From the NCBI RefSeq assembly GCF_011761985.1, contig NZ_JAASQT010000005.1, forward strand, positions 62,001-126,000: a DNA stretch of 64,000 nt. The letters run 5' to 3'. The notes under the pieces were generated by a model. It searched no databases. It had not been told where the DNA came from and was given only the letters and a program-made list of their open reading frames with translations. Positions within the stretch are counted from its first letter, which is position 1; every line of letters starts with the position of its first letter. Position numbers and translations under genes: made by a program. Below are positions 63,696 to 64,000 of this stretch, in pieces. Source of the DNA: Brevundimonas terrae. Lineage in GTDB: Bacteria; Pseudomonadota; Alphaproteobacteria; Caulobacterales; Caulobacteraceae.

Positions 63696-64000
63696 TCAAA
63701 CCAGCTTGTGCGGTGCGACGATAACGCCGTCGCTATCGGCATACAGCCAGTCGTCGGGACGGAAGATGATCCCGCCAAAACTGGTCGGGATATCGATCTC
63801 TCCCAGAGCCTCGCGCTCGGCCCGCAGCGGGCAGGTGCCGATGGCCTTGATGCCGATATCCATAGTGTCGATGACGGCCGTGTCACGGATGGCGGCATTG
63901 ACGACAATGCCGGCCCAGCCATTGTCGATGGCCAGCTTGGCGAGGTTGTCGCCGACCAGTGCCCGCTTCAGGGAGGTACCGCCATTGACGACCAGCACAC
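63696..64000 (-). CDS. RraA-family protein, 3' part (gene continues beyond the window)
   Basis: The frame is open to the window end and stops at 63696, giving about 101 residues of a protein usually about 160 long. Sequence such as SLKRALVGDNLAKLAIDNGWAG, VVNAAIRDTAVIDTMDIGIKAIG and DDWLYADSDGVIV is typical of RraA/4-hydroxy-4-methyl-2-oxoglutarate aldolase-like proteins. RraA itself inhibits RNase E; other members are aldolases, so the activity is unsure. The N-terminal third is outside the window. Confidence 0.88.
   Translation of the reverse strand, partial: VLVVNGGTSLKRALVGDNLAKLAIDNGWAGIVVNAAIRDTAVIDTMDIGIKAIGTCPLRAEREALGEIDIPTSFGGIIFRPDDWLYADSDGVIVAPHKLV

Overview
The window is about 61-62% G+C by eye, densely coded on both strands, and typical of an alphaproteobacterium. 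Several gene orders (yqaA-dsbB-coq7, cobT next to an esterase-like phytase-family lipoprotein gene, ydbH-ynbE-ydbL, icd close to alaS, a class III alcohol dehydrogenase/VOC/S-formylglutathione hydrolase cluster, repeated DUF885 genes) are ones I associate with Sphingomonadales and, less strongly, Caulobacterales. I cannot fix the genus from sequence alone. No transposon, prophage, CRISPR array or rRNA gene was seen; there is one tRNA gene, tRNA-Leu(CAA).

Layout. 1-11117: a type I secretion/adhesin locus, with the end of a TolC-like outer-membrane gene, a LapB-like ABC transporter, a LapC/HlyD-like adaptor, a LuxR-type regulator with PAS-like and pseudo-receiver regions, and a 1723-residue BapA/RTX-type adhesin. 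11170-12023: a BigR-YgaP sulfur-responsive pair. 12163-20449: tRNA-Leu, a fumarylacetoacetase-family gene, an ICMT-like methyltransferase, a secreted isoaspartyl peptidase/asparaginase, yqaA-dsbB-coq7, and cobT with a phytase-like lipoprotein. 20552-29055: M16 protease, lepA, a TadE/TadG-like pair and an M23 peptidase. 29406-34160: ydbH-ynbE-ydbL, a COG3650-like lipoprotein and a 45-residue entericidin-like lipoprotein. 34291-39108: a TPP enzyme, a DUF885 protein and trmD-rplS. 39181-47778: a DUF2383 protein, tryptophan dioxygenase, YciI-like and CHAP proteins, an acyltransferase, YidB, the def-orf-fmt-truA operon, YciA, YnfA and a CobB-type sirtuin. 47832-53744: a secreted amidohydrolase, then a LysR gene divergent from a glutathione-dependent formaldehyde detoxification cluster that includes a VOC gene and an unknown lipoprotein gene. 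53853-64000: two tandem DUF885 genes with Tat-like leaders, DUF4189-like and DUF1176 proteins, icd, alaS and a partial rraA-like gene.

How the genes work together. The first 11 kb form one module: transporter, adaptor, outer-membrane pore, probable regulator and secreted adhesin. ydbH-ynbE-ydbL is a lipid-transport bridge system between the inner and outer membranes. def-fmt-truA, trmD-rplS, lepA, alaS and tRNA-Leu belong to translation. The formaldehyde cluster converts S-hydroxymethylglutathione to formate and glutathione.

The observations I rate highest are: (1) the adhesin has its RTX repeats and type I secretion tail in mid-protein, followed by about 450 further residues that include a second copy of the domain preceding the RTX block; (2) a perfect 12-bp hairpin holds the Shine-Dalgarno sequence of the VOC gene in the formaldehyde cluster; (3) there are several uncharacterised palindromes at promoters; (4) the sirtuin lacks the second zinc-cysteine pair and has histidines there instead.
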